From contig CM033719.1 in assembly GCA_019671005.1 (NCBI GenBank), positions 19,022,750-19,086,749 of the forward strand: 64,000 bases of DNA, written 5' to 3'. Each line of letters starts with the position of its first letter. The stretch's first letter is position 1. Below the pieces are notes generated by a model. The model was not told the origin of the DNA and did not search any database. It saw only the letters and a program-made list of their open reading frames with translations. Shown here piece after piece: positions 46,505 to 58,670 of the stretch. Both the position numbers and the translations under genes were made by a program. Origin of the DNA: Hibiscus mutabilis (taxonomy: Eukaryota; Streptophyta; Magnoliopsida; Malvales; Malvaceae).

Positions 46505-47235
46505 CAAAAAATAATAGAATAAGATAGGTAGGCAGATAATTACTTATCACTTAAACTTTGGCAAGTTACATTGCTTTTATTTTACTTTTTAATTATTTAA
46601 AATAATATTTAATTTTTAGTAAAACTAAATAATCAAATTATTATATTAAAATTTTATATAAAATAATATGAAATATTAATTTTTAATAATCTTAGGGTGA
46701 TTACAAGTATTGTTTATAGTCTTAACCCTTTCACAATACGCACACCTTACAAACAAAATTTTTTTGAACTTGGTCTTTTAGGTTAAACATCATCTTTTTT
46801 TTATTGTGATCGCTTGTTAAAAAATAAAAACTACAAAATAAATTATTTTAAAAAATCAAGTTTTACTTTTATCAAACAATATAATAATTTTCAATACTTA
46901 ATTTTGATTAGCATACGAAATAATTTTATAGTACAAATTTAGTACTGAAAATTCTTTATTTAATTTTCTACGCACTCATTATTTTAATTTATCAAATAAT
47001 ACTATAGTTATAAACATAAAAATAATTGTTTTTTAATAGAATTGTTAAATATTGTGTACTATACTAAATACAAGCCGTCGGATCGGGTAGGCTAAATTGA
47101 GCTTAGCTTAGCTTAGCCCTGAGCAAAAGGTAGGTCAATCTACAAATTAGTTGTAAATTTATATCATATTTATATTATTTTATCATATAATGTTATATTT
47201 TTTGTATAATTTTGACATACTAATCATGTTATACA
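46505..47235. other. AT-rich intergenic region
   Basis: Nothing recognised apart from a GCTTAGCTTAGCTTAGC microrepeat near 47100. Confidence 0.4.
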
Positions 47236-47480
47236 TATATATAGGTTATAAACCATTTACACAGTGTAATTTTTTTTAAGTTTTATACTTTTTTTGGATC
47301 GTTAGATGTGGGAAATGAATGGTTGAGATTAATTCCTTACTTTTTTCCCAAGTGATAATCTTTACATATTCTACTGTTAATCTCAGTCATCTGTTTCCTC
47401 AATCTAACGATCTAAAAAACGTGTAAAACTTAAAAAGTTTTACATTGTTTAACTGGATCCTATCCTTATATATATAGGGG
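47236..47480. repeat. Foldback MITE, unrelated to the 470-bp family
   Basis: Left arm (about 47240-47331): AAGTTTTATACTTTTTTTGGATCGTTAGATGTGGG..GGTTGAGATTA. Right arm (about 47387-47475) is its inverted copy: TAATCTCAGTCATC..CTCAATCTAACGATCTAAAAAACGTGTAAAACTT. The loop is about 55 bp. The ends run into TATATATATA, so exact termini are unclear. Confidence 0.7.
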
Positions 47481-47627
47481 AGAGATTATCTAAGATCGGA
47501 TCTAAAATTTAATGTGAACGAAGAGTAAAACGATATCCATTACTAATACACCACAAACTTGATTGACTCATCCTAATTTTGTTATATAATTTATGATGTA
47601 TCTGTATTTTCATATCACTCATATTTT

Positions 47628-47738
47628 TTGGTTAAGTAGAGTTACAATAATATTTTCAAGATAAGTGTCGGAGTTCGAACCCACCTAATAGGTGAAAGGG
47701 ATAAACATCCATAACCACTAAACCAATTAGTGGAGCTC
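47628..47738 (-). mobile_element. SINE, family 3
   Basis: 111 bp. On the minus strand, an A-box-like TGGTTTAGTGGTTATGGA and B-box-like GGGTTCGAACTCC lead into a short tail. It is flanked by a 16-bp target duplication: ATATCACTCATATTTT (47612-47627) and ATGTCACTCATATTTT (47739-47754), one mismatch. Confidence 0.85.
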
Positions 47739-47754
47739 ATGTCACTCATATTTT

Positions 47755-48356
47755 GTATGATGTCACATGTTAATAGAATAGTATTAATTTAGTTGAAAAA
47801 AATTAAAATACCCTTGATTTTAAACAATAATTAATATTATTATGATGATATTTTTTCGTTTCATACTTTCATATAATCTTTAAATAAAATAATTAAAATC
47901 ATGCATATAAAAATCGTACTTGTTTTTAATAATATTATATAAGTTATTTAATATTCACCTGTAATTATTTTTTTAATAAATTTGTATATTTTTTATGTAG
48001 AATATTTTTTTTCATAGCCATTGTGGATGTGAGTATATATTTTAAAAAATAAGGCTAAAGATGTATTTATGTAATTCCAGCCCAAGGGCAAAGACAAGCC
48101 CATGAAGTCATAGCATAAGTTGATGCCAAAAAAATGTTTCATGTGTGGTGAAGCCATTGCCAAGTGCCTTGAAAACTTCACACTTACCAATTAAATTTTG
48201 TTCATTTGCTTTAATGTTCATCTTTTAGCCTGTAGTTTTCCAAACTTAGCCTCTTAAACCCTCCCTTTCTGCTTGCCAAATGCACATAATGCCCAAAACT
48301 TTCACATGAACAATGCTGAGCCTGATATTACAAAAAGATACACAACACAATTTTGC
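47755..48356. other. Upstream region of the aspartic-protease-like pseudogene
   Basis: AT-rich; no coding sequence recognised. Confidence 0.4.
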
Positions 48357-48366
48357 CTATAAAATA
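48357..48366 (+). promoter_or_regulatory. TATA box of aspartic-protease-like pseudogene
   Basis: CTATAAAATA lies about 60 bp upstream of the former start codon, a plausible distance for a short leader. Confidence 0.6.
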
Positions 48367-49012
48367 ACCCAATTTCCCCCTTCAGCTCTACACCGCTTAG
48401 CCTTTCCTGCAAGTATTCGTGACTTCCTCTTTCCTTCGTTTCCTTCTCATTTTCCTTTCCTTTTCTTCCTTCTACCTTTTATCGGAATCTCAAACAACTT
48501 CGAAACCAAATAGGTTTGTTTTGCCGGTGCAGAAAGGTCAAAAGACCAAGCTTTATGTGGCCAACATATACAAGCGAACTCCTTCATTGAAAGTCCCATT
48601 TGTTGTGGACTTGAATGGAAGGTTACTGTGGGTTACTTGTGAGAAAAGTTACCTTTCATCTACCCTCGGTGCCGCTCGACCCAATGCGCTCAAGCCGACA
48701 GTCACTATTGCCACACTTGCTCCGCCAAGGCTAGACCAGGATGCCATAACAACACATGTGGTGTGATGTCGGTGAACCCCGTAACGGGCCTAACCGCAAT
48801 GAGTGAGCTTGCACAAGATGTGCTATCAATTCAATCCACCCAAGGGTCTAACCCTGGTCCAATGGTTAGGGTCCCTCAGTTCTTGTTTACTTGTGCACCT
48901 TCCCTTTTACTGCAAAAAGGGTTGCCGGGAAATGTTCAAGGGGTGGCTGGATTGGGGCATTCTCTTATTTCTCTACCGAGTCAACTGGCTTCACACTTTG
49001 GATCTGCTGGTT

Positions 49013-49017
49013 TTGCC
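49013..49017. repeat. Target site duplication TTGCC, left
   Basis: Matches TTGCC at 60004-60008 across the 10,986-bp insertion. Confidence 0.9.
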
Positions 49018-49494
49018 TGTTGGATTAAAATCCGTAATAGTGGGCACATATGTATAATGTATATTGTTATTTTAAAGTATGACACAAAATTAAGTGACCA
49101 ATTATGTTAGGCGTGTCATGGGTATTAAAATGACATGGAAATAAAAGTGTAGATATCATAAGATGTATTTATAATTCGATGAGGGGCAGAGTTATAAATA
49201 CTTAATAGTTGATTATTAAATCAACTATATAAAGAGGTAGTGGTCCCCAAGAAATAGGTCAACTTGTTTTTCTCTCCTTCCCCGTCAGAGAGTTTTACGT
49301 CAAGAGAAAACCTATCTTCTTGGAAGATCAATACCAAAGATTTGGATTTCAACATCAAGATTCAAGGTTTTCAGTCTATCGATTAATTCAGGTACGCTTC
49401 CGCAATTCAGTTCATTCAGTTTATTGTTCTTGATGATTTGACATGATAGATCCTGGGTTTAGATTTCATATTTAGTTATGGTTTAATTCTAACA
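49018..49494 (+). repeat. Copia dimer LTR1
   Basis: 477 bp, TGTTGGATTAAAATCCG...TAATTCTAACA. TATA box CTATATAAAG at 49225-49234. It differs from LTR3 only at GATATCA versus GATACCA (about 49157). Confidence 0.95.
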
Positions 49495-49496
49495 AG

Positions 49497-49507
49497 TGGC
49501 ATCAGTG
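49497..49507 (+). other. Primer binding site of internal 1
   Basis: TGGCATCAGTG, two bases after LTR1, a variant of TGGTATCAGAG for tRNA-iMet. Unit 2 lacks this site. Confidence 0.75.
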
Positions 49508-50639
49508 CCTTGTCATGTTGAATCATTGAGAATGAACTAAGTTTCTATTTTATATTGATTCGGTTTTAAGGTTTTATGGATTTTAATCTATATTGAAGTT
49601 TTAGGTTTTGATTAATTATGGACTCATTATCTTAGGGTTTTATCATATATATTTGTGCGATCGTAAAATATCAAACATCACACTTCTAGGGATGTTTATT
49701 TCAAGTGGTGTATTCAATCTCTACCGATGAAGAAAACTGTCACTGCCATAAGGTGGAAACAATGAATGCATAGTGTGAACGCACAAACGTTTATGAAGTT
49801 AGGTTTATCATGATGCATACGGTGAAACCATTCATGTTTATATATATATATATATATATCATCAATACTATAATATATATTTAATTTGATTGGTTCAGTT
49901 TTGTTGGGATTGATGATCGGTTTGATTAGTTATTTTAGACTTGGATTGATGAAATACTAAACATAATTTTGACCTTGTGATTTGATTTTTTTTTCTTTTC
50001 GACAGTTTATTATTGTTTGCTTTTGATCTTCTTTCCTTCGGTTTTTCTTCTTCTTGTGATTCAATTAAGAATCGAGAGAATGAGATGTTTTAGTAATCTG
50101 TTCAGGGCTTAGCAAACAAATGGGTATGTCGAAAGTTTATAAGTTAATGTTCAGAGCTCCAGATCTTCGTAATTATTGATATTTATTTGACATTATGCTT
50201 AATTATGCCATTAATGTTATCTACGGAATATACTTTTGGTTTTGGTTTTGGAAAGCATGTCATTAATCTTATGAAATTCATATCCTATTTAGTTTGATTA
50301 AGAATTTCAATTTTGATCATTAGGTTATTATGGATATAATAAAGTTTAATGTGATCATTTTATGAATTATTCATTTATATATATTTAATTTAAGTTAAAG
50401 ATTGATTGTTTTGAATTTAAGTTTTATTTTGGCAAATGCATGCTTAAGGAATTTTTTGATTAATTCAGTCAAAAAAAAATTCAAGTTTTTTTTTTCGATT
50501 TCTGATAGCCCCATTCAGACAATCTTATGTTGGGTTATTTTGGAAACTTAAGTGTTATCAGAAATTTCAGTTTTTACTGTTATAAAATTTTAAATTTGAA
50601 TATCGGTATATTTATATTATATATTTTGAGATAAATTAA

Positions 50640-51430
50640 TTAAAGCATTAAGTCACCAAAGTGACCTCTATTGTGGAAATTATTTTATTTTAATATATAG
50701 AAGGTTTTGTGCATGTAAGTCGGATTATGTTAGTATTAATTGGCCCAAAGGAAGGTTAATAATTAACATTATTACATGTGCAAATGTGGTAATAAACATG
50801 TGATAATTATTCAGTTTTATATGTGAGCAATAAATCGGCCCAAAGGAAGATTTCTGTTTGACATGTTCTTATTATCAATGTTTGATTACTGTACCAAGAT
50901 ATCACTTACAAGTTAATATTTTGTCCAAAGATGAAATATTAATGGAGTGTCCTATCTTGATATGAGGTTTACCTTTATTCAAATTTATTATTATTTTGGT
51001 TATCTTTTAATTTGATTGAAAGATAAAATTAAGATAAATATTTTGAAACAATTAAATTCATATTTTGGTTTCGGATGTCTAATATTTTAATGGATTAATT
51101 GAAACATAATGTCACCAAAGTGACCGCTTTTTTGTGTATATTAGTTTATTTAAAATATTAAGATAATTATGGGTTTTTGTAATTCATGCGTTTATTAATT
51201 GGCCCAAAGGAAAGTTAATATTTGATGTAATTACAACGACAATCGTGGCGATAAATATGTGACAATTATAAGGTATTTTATGTAAGCAATACGTTAGTCC
51301 AAAGATTAATCTATTGTTTGACATAGTTTATTGTCAATGTTTGATTGCTACAACAAGAGTACCGCTTATGCTATTATTATTCTTGTCCAAAGACTTGATA
51401 TTAATGTTGTGCTTGGTATCTTGAGGGGAA
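50640..51430 (+). repeat. ~459-bp degenerate tandem duplication in copia leader, unit 1
   Basis: GTCACCAAAGTGACC occurs at 50652 and 51111 and TGGCCCAAAGGAA at 50741 and 51200, each 459 bp apart. TTGTCCAAAGA occurs at 50931 and 51383. The first motif folds into a small hairpin (GTCAC/GTGAC). The same arrangement is in unit 2 (55833 and 56292). Confidence 0.8.
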
Positions 51431-51559
51431 CTAACCATTATTTTGAATTTATTTGTTTACTTATGAATATTTATGTGGGCTTGTTTTTATTTTATTTGCT
51501 TATTTTGTTCTATATTTAGGTAATTTATCTTTACTATTACAATATCTTTTAAATACATT

Positions 51560-52180
51560 CTACACTCATGTTTAGTGAAACTAGTTTCAAGGAATAGAAA
51601 AGACACTTACATAAAGTATTTGGTCGTATGAACATAGACCTTGCACTAAGGAAGAACAACTCGCACCTCTCATGGCGGTAAGCACCCATAAAAGGGATTT
51701 TGAGATGTGAGTTCGTTCAAATTGCATGATTTTAATGATCATAAAGTACAACATTCTAGAATTCTTTAGGAGCACAAATCTAAAGATATTACTCATACTA
51801 AGGGTTTCCTTGATAAATTTGAGAAACATTTTATTAAAAAATGTTAAGGCTATGACGTCACTTTTGACTTACTTGATGTCTATGAAGTATAAAGATCAAG
51901 GAAATGTGAGGGAGTATATTATGAAAATATTTAATATTGCTTCAAAACTTAAGGTACATAAGATCGAACTTTCTAACAATTGTTTGTTCTTATGATTTTG
52001 GTATCGCTTCCTATACAGTTTAACCAATTCAAAATTAGTTACAACTGTCAAAAGGAGAAATAGACTATAAATGAGCTTATTTCTTATTGTGTTAAAGAGG
52101 AAGAAAAGTTGAAGCGTTATAAGTGTAAAAGTACTCATTTGGTTAGTGCTCATTTAGTTAGTGTCTCTAAGAATAAGGGC
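51560..52180 (+). pseudogene. Copia gag remnant, internal 1
   Basis: Frames contain RSTNLKILL, LTYLMSMKYKDQGNVREYIMKIFNIASKLKVHKIELSNNCLF and, after a frameshift, FNQFKISYNCQKEK*TINELISYCVKEEEKLKRYK. This follows the UBN2-type gag of copia elements (family form SLISMKYKGKGNIREYIMEM..LASKLKALKLEL). Zinc-knuckle and protease parts are not readable. Confidence 0.75.
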
Positions 52181-52779
52181 AATAAAAAAAATATATTAGA
52201 ATAAAGTTGCTAAAGGTCCTAATCAAAAGAAACAACAATAAGTTACAAAGTATTGATTCTTTTGTATAAGTTAGGACACATGTGAAGAAATTAAACTTCA
52301 AAAGTGAGCAACTACTTCGGTTATTTTGAGTGATCCATGGGCTGTAAATTTTATGATCCCACAATAAGGATTATTTTAAGGAGAGGTTTAACATTTTTAG
52401 GATGTTGAGTTTGGAGGGAGAAATAAGGTTAGATACATTGCTATTGAGGGGAAGTTGAATTATAATTTAATTCATACTATCACTTTTAATGATGTTTAGG
52501 TTTTTACACCTATCATAATCAAGAAGTGAATCAAGTACCTCAGCAAAACAATGTTGAACAACTCTCATTCAAGATAAGGTAATTGTTTCAGAAGAACAAA
52601 CTCAACAACCTTAAAAAAATAAGTGTCATTAAAGATATCCACGAGAGGAAGGAGAAATACTATTCTAGATTATTACTTTGTATTTATTCAAGAAAATAAG
52701 GATAATAATGGAATGATAGAAAATGATTCAATCATTTTTTATCAAATCATAAAAGTTCTGACTCTCAAAAGTGGATTGA

Positions 52780-53500
52780 TGTCATTCAAGAAGAGTATAA
52801 ATTTATGCAAGACAATAAAGTTTCGGAACTTGTCTCATTATGTGAAGGTGTAAACCAATTGGTTGTAAATGGATATTTAAAACCAAGAGGGATGCAAATG
52901 ATAATGTGGACAAGTATAAGGCATGTCTTGTATCTAAAGGATATACTCTAAAAGAAGACATTGATTTTGTGGAGACTTTCTCTCAAGTTTTATTGAAAGA
53001 ATCTTTTAAGATAATCATGACGCTTATTGCTTATTTTAATCTTGAGCTACATAAGATGGATGTTACGCTTGTGTTTTTCAATGGTGACATTGAAGAAACA
53101 AATTATATGGTACAATCATAGATTTGTGTCTAATGATACAAAATCAATGATATGTAAATTAAAGAAATTCATCTATGAGCTTAAGTTTGACTCTCATTAA
53201 CGAAATTATAAATTTCATATTGTTTATCTCATTTGGTTTTGAGATAAATTTGGTTCACAATTCTATATACTACAGTTCAGTGGGAGTAAACCAAGTGATA
53301 CTCATATTACTAAAGAGGACAAATTTAGTCTTACTCAATGCCCTAAAAGTAACCTTGAAATTTTAAAAAAATAATAATACAAAAGATTCCAAGTGCATAA
53401 TCTATTGAGAATTTAATTTATGCTCAAGTATGTATGCGTTCGGATATTGCGTACATTGTTAGAATGTTAGACATATATTTAAGCAATTCTAGTTTGAACC
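52780..53500 (+). pseudogene. Copia reverse transcriptase remnant, internal 1
   Basis: WIFKTKRDANDNVDKYKACLVSKGYTLKEDIDFVETFSQVLLKESFKIIMTLIAYFNLELHKMDVTLVFFNGDIEETNYMVQS (about 52870-53121) matches copia RT motif order, with the first catalytic Asp in KMDV. Later fragments (IICLQV.MRSDIAYIV, about 53420-53460) match the end of RT. The YVDD box itself is not recognisable. Confidence 0.85.
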
Positions 53501-54349
53501 ATTGAATAGCAGCCAATAGGGTTATGAAATATCTTTAGAGAACAAAAATTACATGCTCACATATCGAAGTTCTGGTAAGTTAGAGATCATTAAGTTTACA
53601 GACTTCGATTCTATTAGAATATTGATGCAAAAGAATTTTGTCAAATGGGCTGCTAATTATAGATTGAATAGAAAGACCACTTCGGTTATTTTGTGACAAT
53701 AAATATGCATTCATTTATTCTATGAACAATAGGAACACTTCAAATTTGAATCACATAAATATTAAATTCCTAGTTGTTAAAGAAAATTCAGAGTGATTGT
53801 GTGTCTATAGAGCATGTTGGTACAAACTCCATATTTGCGCGCTTATTAAGAAACTATCACCCTAGGTCTTTCATGAGCACACTACTCATGTGGGTGTAAT
53901 GTTATATAAAGATATTCAGTTTTATTGGGAGTTTGTAATTTTGAAAAATGCTCATTTAGTTTAGACACAATTTGGTATTTTTTGGTTTAAAGTTATTTTA
54001 AGATTATTTTCTGTAAATAAAGTTCTTTTGGTTTATGCACACTCTGAATTCAGTAAAGTTTGATCTCACTAAGGTTTAGGAGGACCAGTTGGAAATAGAC
54101 ATGTTTGGTTCACATTTCATGTAATTTTCCATGCTACGCATCCATGATTGATCTATGTCATTTGACTATATTTGTATACGTGACCATTGATGGGTCTTGT
54201 CATGATTGATACGACAAAGACTGCTTTGATCCTATATGAATATAGTTGATGGACGAGATTGTTACAGAATACCTATTATATAATAGCAAATTTTTGAGCT
54301 CATAAGGTTATACATTTGTCAGGAAACATATGTTGCCCAAGTGGGAGAT

Positions 54350-54695
54350 TGTTGGATTAAAATCCGTAATAGTGGGCACATATGTATAATGTATATTGTT
54401 ATTTTAAAGTATGACACAAAATTAAGTGACCAATTATGTTAGGCGTGTCATGGGTATTAAAATGACATGGAAATAAAAGTGTAGATACCATAAGATGTAT
54501 TTATAATTCGATGAGGGGCAGAGTTATAAATACTTAATAGTTGATTATTAAATCAACTATATAAAGAGGTAGTGGTCCCCAAGAAATAGGTCAACTTGTT
54601 TTTCTCTCCTTCCCCGTCAGAGAGTTTTACGTCAAGAGAAAACCTATCTTCTTGGAAGATCAATACCAAAGATTTGGATTTCAACATCAAGATTC
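54350..54695 (+). repeat. Copia dimer LTR2, 3' truncated
   Basis: It matches the first 346 bp of LTR1, up to AACATCAAGATTC. The last 131 bp and the PBS are missing; the join reads TTCGGATTTTAGGG and resumes with internal sequence at TTGTCATGTTG. It is preceded by the purine tract AAGTGGGAGAT (54339-54349). It shares GATACCA with LTR3. Confidence 0.9.
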
Positions 54696-55799
54696 GGATT
54701 TTAGGGTTTTTCTATTTTATATTGTCATGTTGAATCATTGAGAATGAAAGGTATTTTATATTGATTCGTTTTAAGGTTTTATGGATTTTAATCTTATTGA
54801 AGTTTTAGGTTTTGATTTATTATCATTATCTTAGGTTTTATCATCATATATTTGTGCGATCAGTAAAATATCAAACATCACACTTCTAGGGATGTTTATT
54901 TCAAGTGGTGTATTCAATCTCTCGATGAAGAAAATGCTTTGCCATAAGGTGGAAACAATGAATGCATAGTGTGAACGCACAAACGTTTATGAAGTTAGGT
55001 TTATCATGATGCATACGGTGAAACCATTCATGTTTATATATATATATATATATATCATCAATACTATAATATATATTTAATTTGATTGGTTTGATTTTGT
55101 TGGGATTGATGATCGGTTTGATTAGTTATTTTAGACTTGGATTGATGAAATACTAAACATAATTTTGACCTTGTGATTTGATTTTTTTCTTTTCGACAGT
55201 TTATTATTGTTTGCTTTTGATCTTCTTTCCTTCGGTTTTTCTTCTTCTTGTGATTCAATTAAGAATCGAGAGAATGAGATGTTTTAATGTCTGTTGGGCT
55301 TAGCAAACAAATGGGTATGTCGAAAGTTTATAAGTTAATGTTGAGCTCGGATCTTCGTAATTATTGATATTTATTTGACATTATGCTTAATTATGCCATT
55401 AATGTTATCTACGGAATATACTTTTGGTTTTGGTTTTGGAAAGCATGTCATTAATCTTATGAAATTCATATCCTATTTAGTTTGATTAAGAATTTCAATT
55501 TTGATCATTAGGTTATTATGGATATAATAAAGTTTAATGTGATCATTTTATGAATTATTCATTTATATATATTTAATTTAAGTTAAAGATTGATTGTTTT
55601 GAATTTAAGTTTTATTTTGGCAAATGCATGCTTAAGGAATTTTTTGATTAATTGGTCAAAAAAAAATTCAGTTTTTTTCGATTTGATAGCCCCATTCAGA
55701 CAATCTTATGTTGGGTTATTTTGAAACTTAAGTGTTATCAGAAATTTCAGTTTTTCTTTGTTATAAAATTTTAAATTTGAATATCGGTATATTTATATT

Positions 55800-56610
55800 A
55801 TATATTTTGAGATAAATTAATTAAAGCATTAAGTCACCAAAGTGACCTCTATTGTGGAAATTATTTTATTTTAATATATAGAAGGTTTTGTGCATGTAAG
55901 TCGGATTATGTTAGTATTAATCGCCCAAAGGAAGGTTAATAATTAACATTATTACATGCTTAATCTGTGGTAATAAACATGTGATAATTATTGATTTTAT
56001 ATGTGAGCAATAAATCGCCCAAAGGAAGATTTACATTTGACATGTTCTTATTATCAATGTTTGATTCTTGTACCAAGATATCACTTACAAGTTAATATTT
56101 TGTCCAAAGATGAAATATTAATGGAGTGTCCGGTATCTTGATATGAGGTTTACCTTTATTCAAATTTATTATTATTTTGGTTATCTTTTAATTTGATTGA
56201 AAGATAAAATTAAGATAAATATTTTGAAACAATTAAATTCATATTTTGGTTTCGGATGTCTAATATTTTAATGGATTAATTGAAACATAATGTCACCAAA
56301 GTGACCGCTTTTGTGTATATTAGTTTATTTAAAATATTAAGATAATTATGGGTTTTTGTAATTCATGCGTTTATTAATTGGCCCAAAGGAAAGTTAATAT
56401 TTGACAGAATTACAACGACAACTGTGGCGATAAATATGTGACAATTATAAGGTATTTTATGTAAGCAATACGTTAGTCCAAAGATTAATCTATTGTTTGA
56501 CATAGTTTATTGTCAATGTTTGATTGCTACAACAAGAGTACCGCTTACAGTTAATATTACTGTCCAAAGACTTGATATTAATGTTGTGCTTGGTATCTTG
56601 AGGGGAACTA
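55800..56610 (+). repeat. ~459-bp degenerate tandem duplication in copia leader, unit 2
   Basis: GTCACCAAAGTGACC at 55833 and 56292, 459 bp apart, the same as in unit 1. Confidence 0.8.
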
Positions 56611-56729
56611 ACCATTATTTTGAATTTATTTGTTTACTTATGAATATTTATGTGGGCTTGTTTTTATTTTATTTGCTTATTTTGTTCTATATTTAGGTAA
56701 TTTATCTTTACTATTACAATATCTTTTAA

Positions 56730-57360
56730 ATACATTCTACACTCATGTTTAGTGAAACTAGTTTCAAGGAATAGAAAAGACACTTACATAAAGTATTTGG
56801 TCGTATGAACATAGACCTTGCACTAAGGAAGAACAACTCGCACCTCTCTCATGGTAAGCACCCATAAAAGGGATTTTGAGATGTGAGTTCGTTCAAATTG
56901 CATGATTTTAATGATCATAAAGTACAACATTCTAGAATTCTTTAGGAGCACAAATCTAAAGATATTACTCATACTAAGGGTTTCCTTGATAAATTTGAGA
57001 AACATTTTATTAAAAAATGTTAAGGCTATGACGTCACTTTTGACTTACTTGATGTCTATGAAGTATAAAGATCAAGGAAATGTGAGGGAGTATATTATGA
57101 AAATATTTAATATTGCTTCAAAACTTAAGGTACATAAGATCGAACTTTCTAACAATTGTTTGTTCTTATGATTTTGGTATCGCTTCCTATACAGTTTAAC
57201 CAATTCAAAATTAGTTACAACTGTCAAAAGGAGAAATAGACTATAAATGAGCTTATTTCTTATTGTGTTAAAGAGGAAGAAAAGTTGAAGCGTTATAAGT
57301 GTAAAAGTACTCATTTGGTTAGTGCTCATTTAGTTAGTGTCTCTAAGAATAAGGGCAATA
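56730..57360 (+). pseudogene. Copia gag remnant, internal 2
   Basis: Identical over more than 500 bp to the gag remnant of unit 1, including the same stop after NNCLFL and the same frameshift. 56902-57171 gives the same 89-residue frame. Confidence 0.75.
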
Positions 57361-57959
57361 AAAAAAATATATTAGAATAAAGTTGCTAAAGGTCCTAATC
57401 AAAAGAAACAACAATAAGTTACAAAGTATTGATTCTTTTGTATAAGTTAGGACACATGTGAAGAAATTAAACTTCAAAAAGTGAGCAACTACTTGGTTAT
57501 TTTGAGTGATCCATGGGCTGTAAATTTTATGATCCCACAATAAGGATTATTTTAAGGAGAGGTTTAACATTTTTAGGATGTTGAGTTTGGAGGAGAAATA
57601 AGGTTAGATACATTGCTATTGAGGGAAGTTGAATTATAATTTAATTCATACTATCACTTTTAATGATGTTTAGGTTTTTACACCTATCATAATCAAGAAG
57701 TGAATCAAGTACCTCAGCAAAACAATGTTGAACAACTCTCATTCAAGATAAGGTAATTGTTTCAGAAGAACAAACTCAACAACCTTAAAAAAATAAGTGT
57801 CATTAAAGATATCCACGAGAGGAAGGAGAAATACTATTCTAGATTATTACTTTGTATTTATTCAAGAAAATAAGGATAATAATGGAATGATAGAAAATGA
57901 TTCAATCATTTTTATCAAATCATAAAAGTTCTGACTCTCAAAAGTGGATTGATGTCATT

Positions 57960-58670
57960 CAAGAAGAGTATAAATTTATGCAAGACAATAAAGTTTTGAA
58001 CTTGTCTCATTATGTGAAGGTGCAAACCAATTGGTTGTAAATGGATATTTAAAACCAAGAGGGATGCAAATGATAATGTGGACAAGTATAAGGCATGTCT
58101 TGTATCTAAAGGATATACTCTAAAAGAAGACATTGATTTTGTGGAGACTTTCTCTCAAGTTTTATTGAAAGAATCTTTTAAGATAATCATGACGCTTATT
58201 GCTTATTTTAATCTTGAGCTACATAAGATGGATGTTACGCTTGTGTTTTTCAATGGTGACATTGAAGAAACAAATTATATGGTACAATCATAGATTTGTG
58301 TCTAATGATACAAAATCAATGATATGTAAATTAAAGAAATTCATCTATGAGCTTAAGTTTGACTCTCATTAACGAAATTATAAATTTCATATTGTTTATC
58401 TCATTTGGTTTTGAGATAAATTTGGTTCACAATTCTATATACTACTGATTCGGTGGGAGTAAACCAAGTGATACTCATATTACTAAAAGAGGACAAATTT
58501 AGTCTTACTCAATGCCCTAAAAGTAACCTTGAAATTTTAAAAAATAATAATACAAAAGATTCCAAGTGCATAATCTATTGAGAATTTAATTTATGCTCAA
58601 GTATGTATGCGTTCGGATATTGCGTACATTGTTAGAATGTTAGACATATATTTAAGCAATTCTAGTTTGA
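57960..58670 (+). pseudogene. Copia reverse transcriptase remnant, internal 2
   Basis: 58078-58293 gives the same 71-residue RT frame as unit 1 (DKYKACLVSKGYTLKEDIDFVE...), with the same stop after MVQS. Confidence 0.85.

Noticed and set aside
48419..48421. GTG as a genuine start codon
   Set aside because: Plant nuclear genes start with ATG; no in-frame ATG is upstream before a stop, so the GTG is taken as a lost start.
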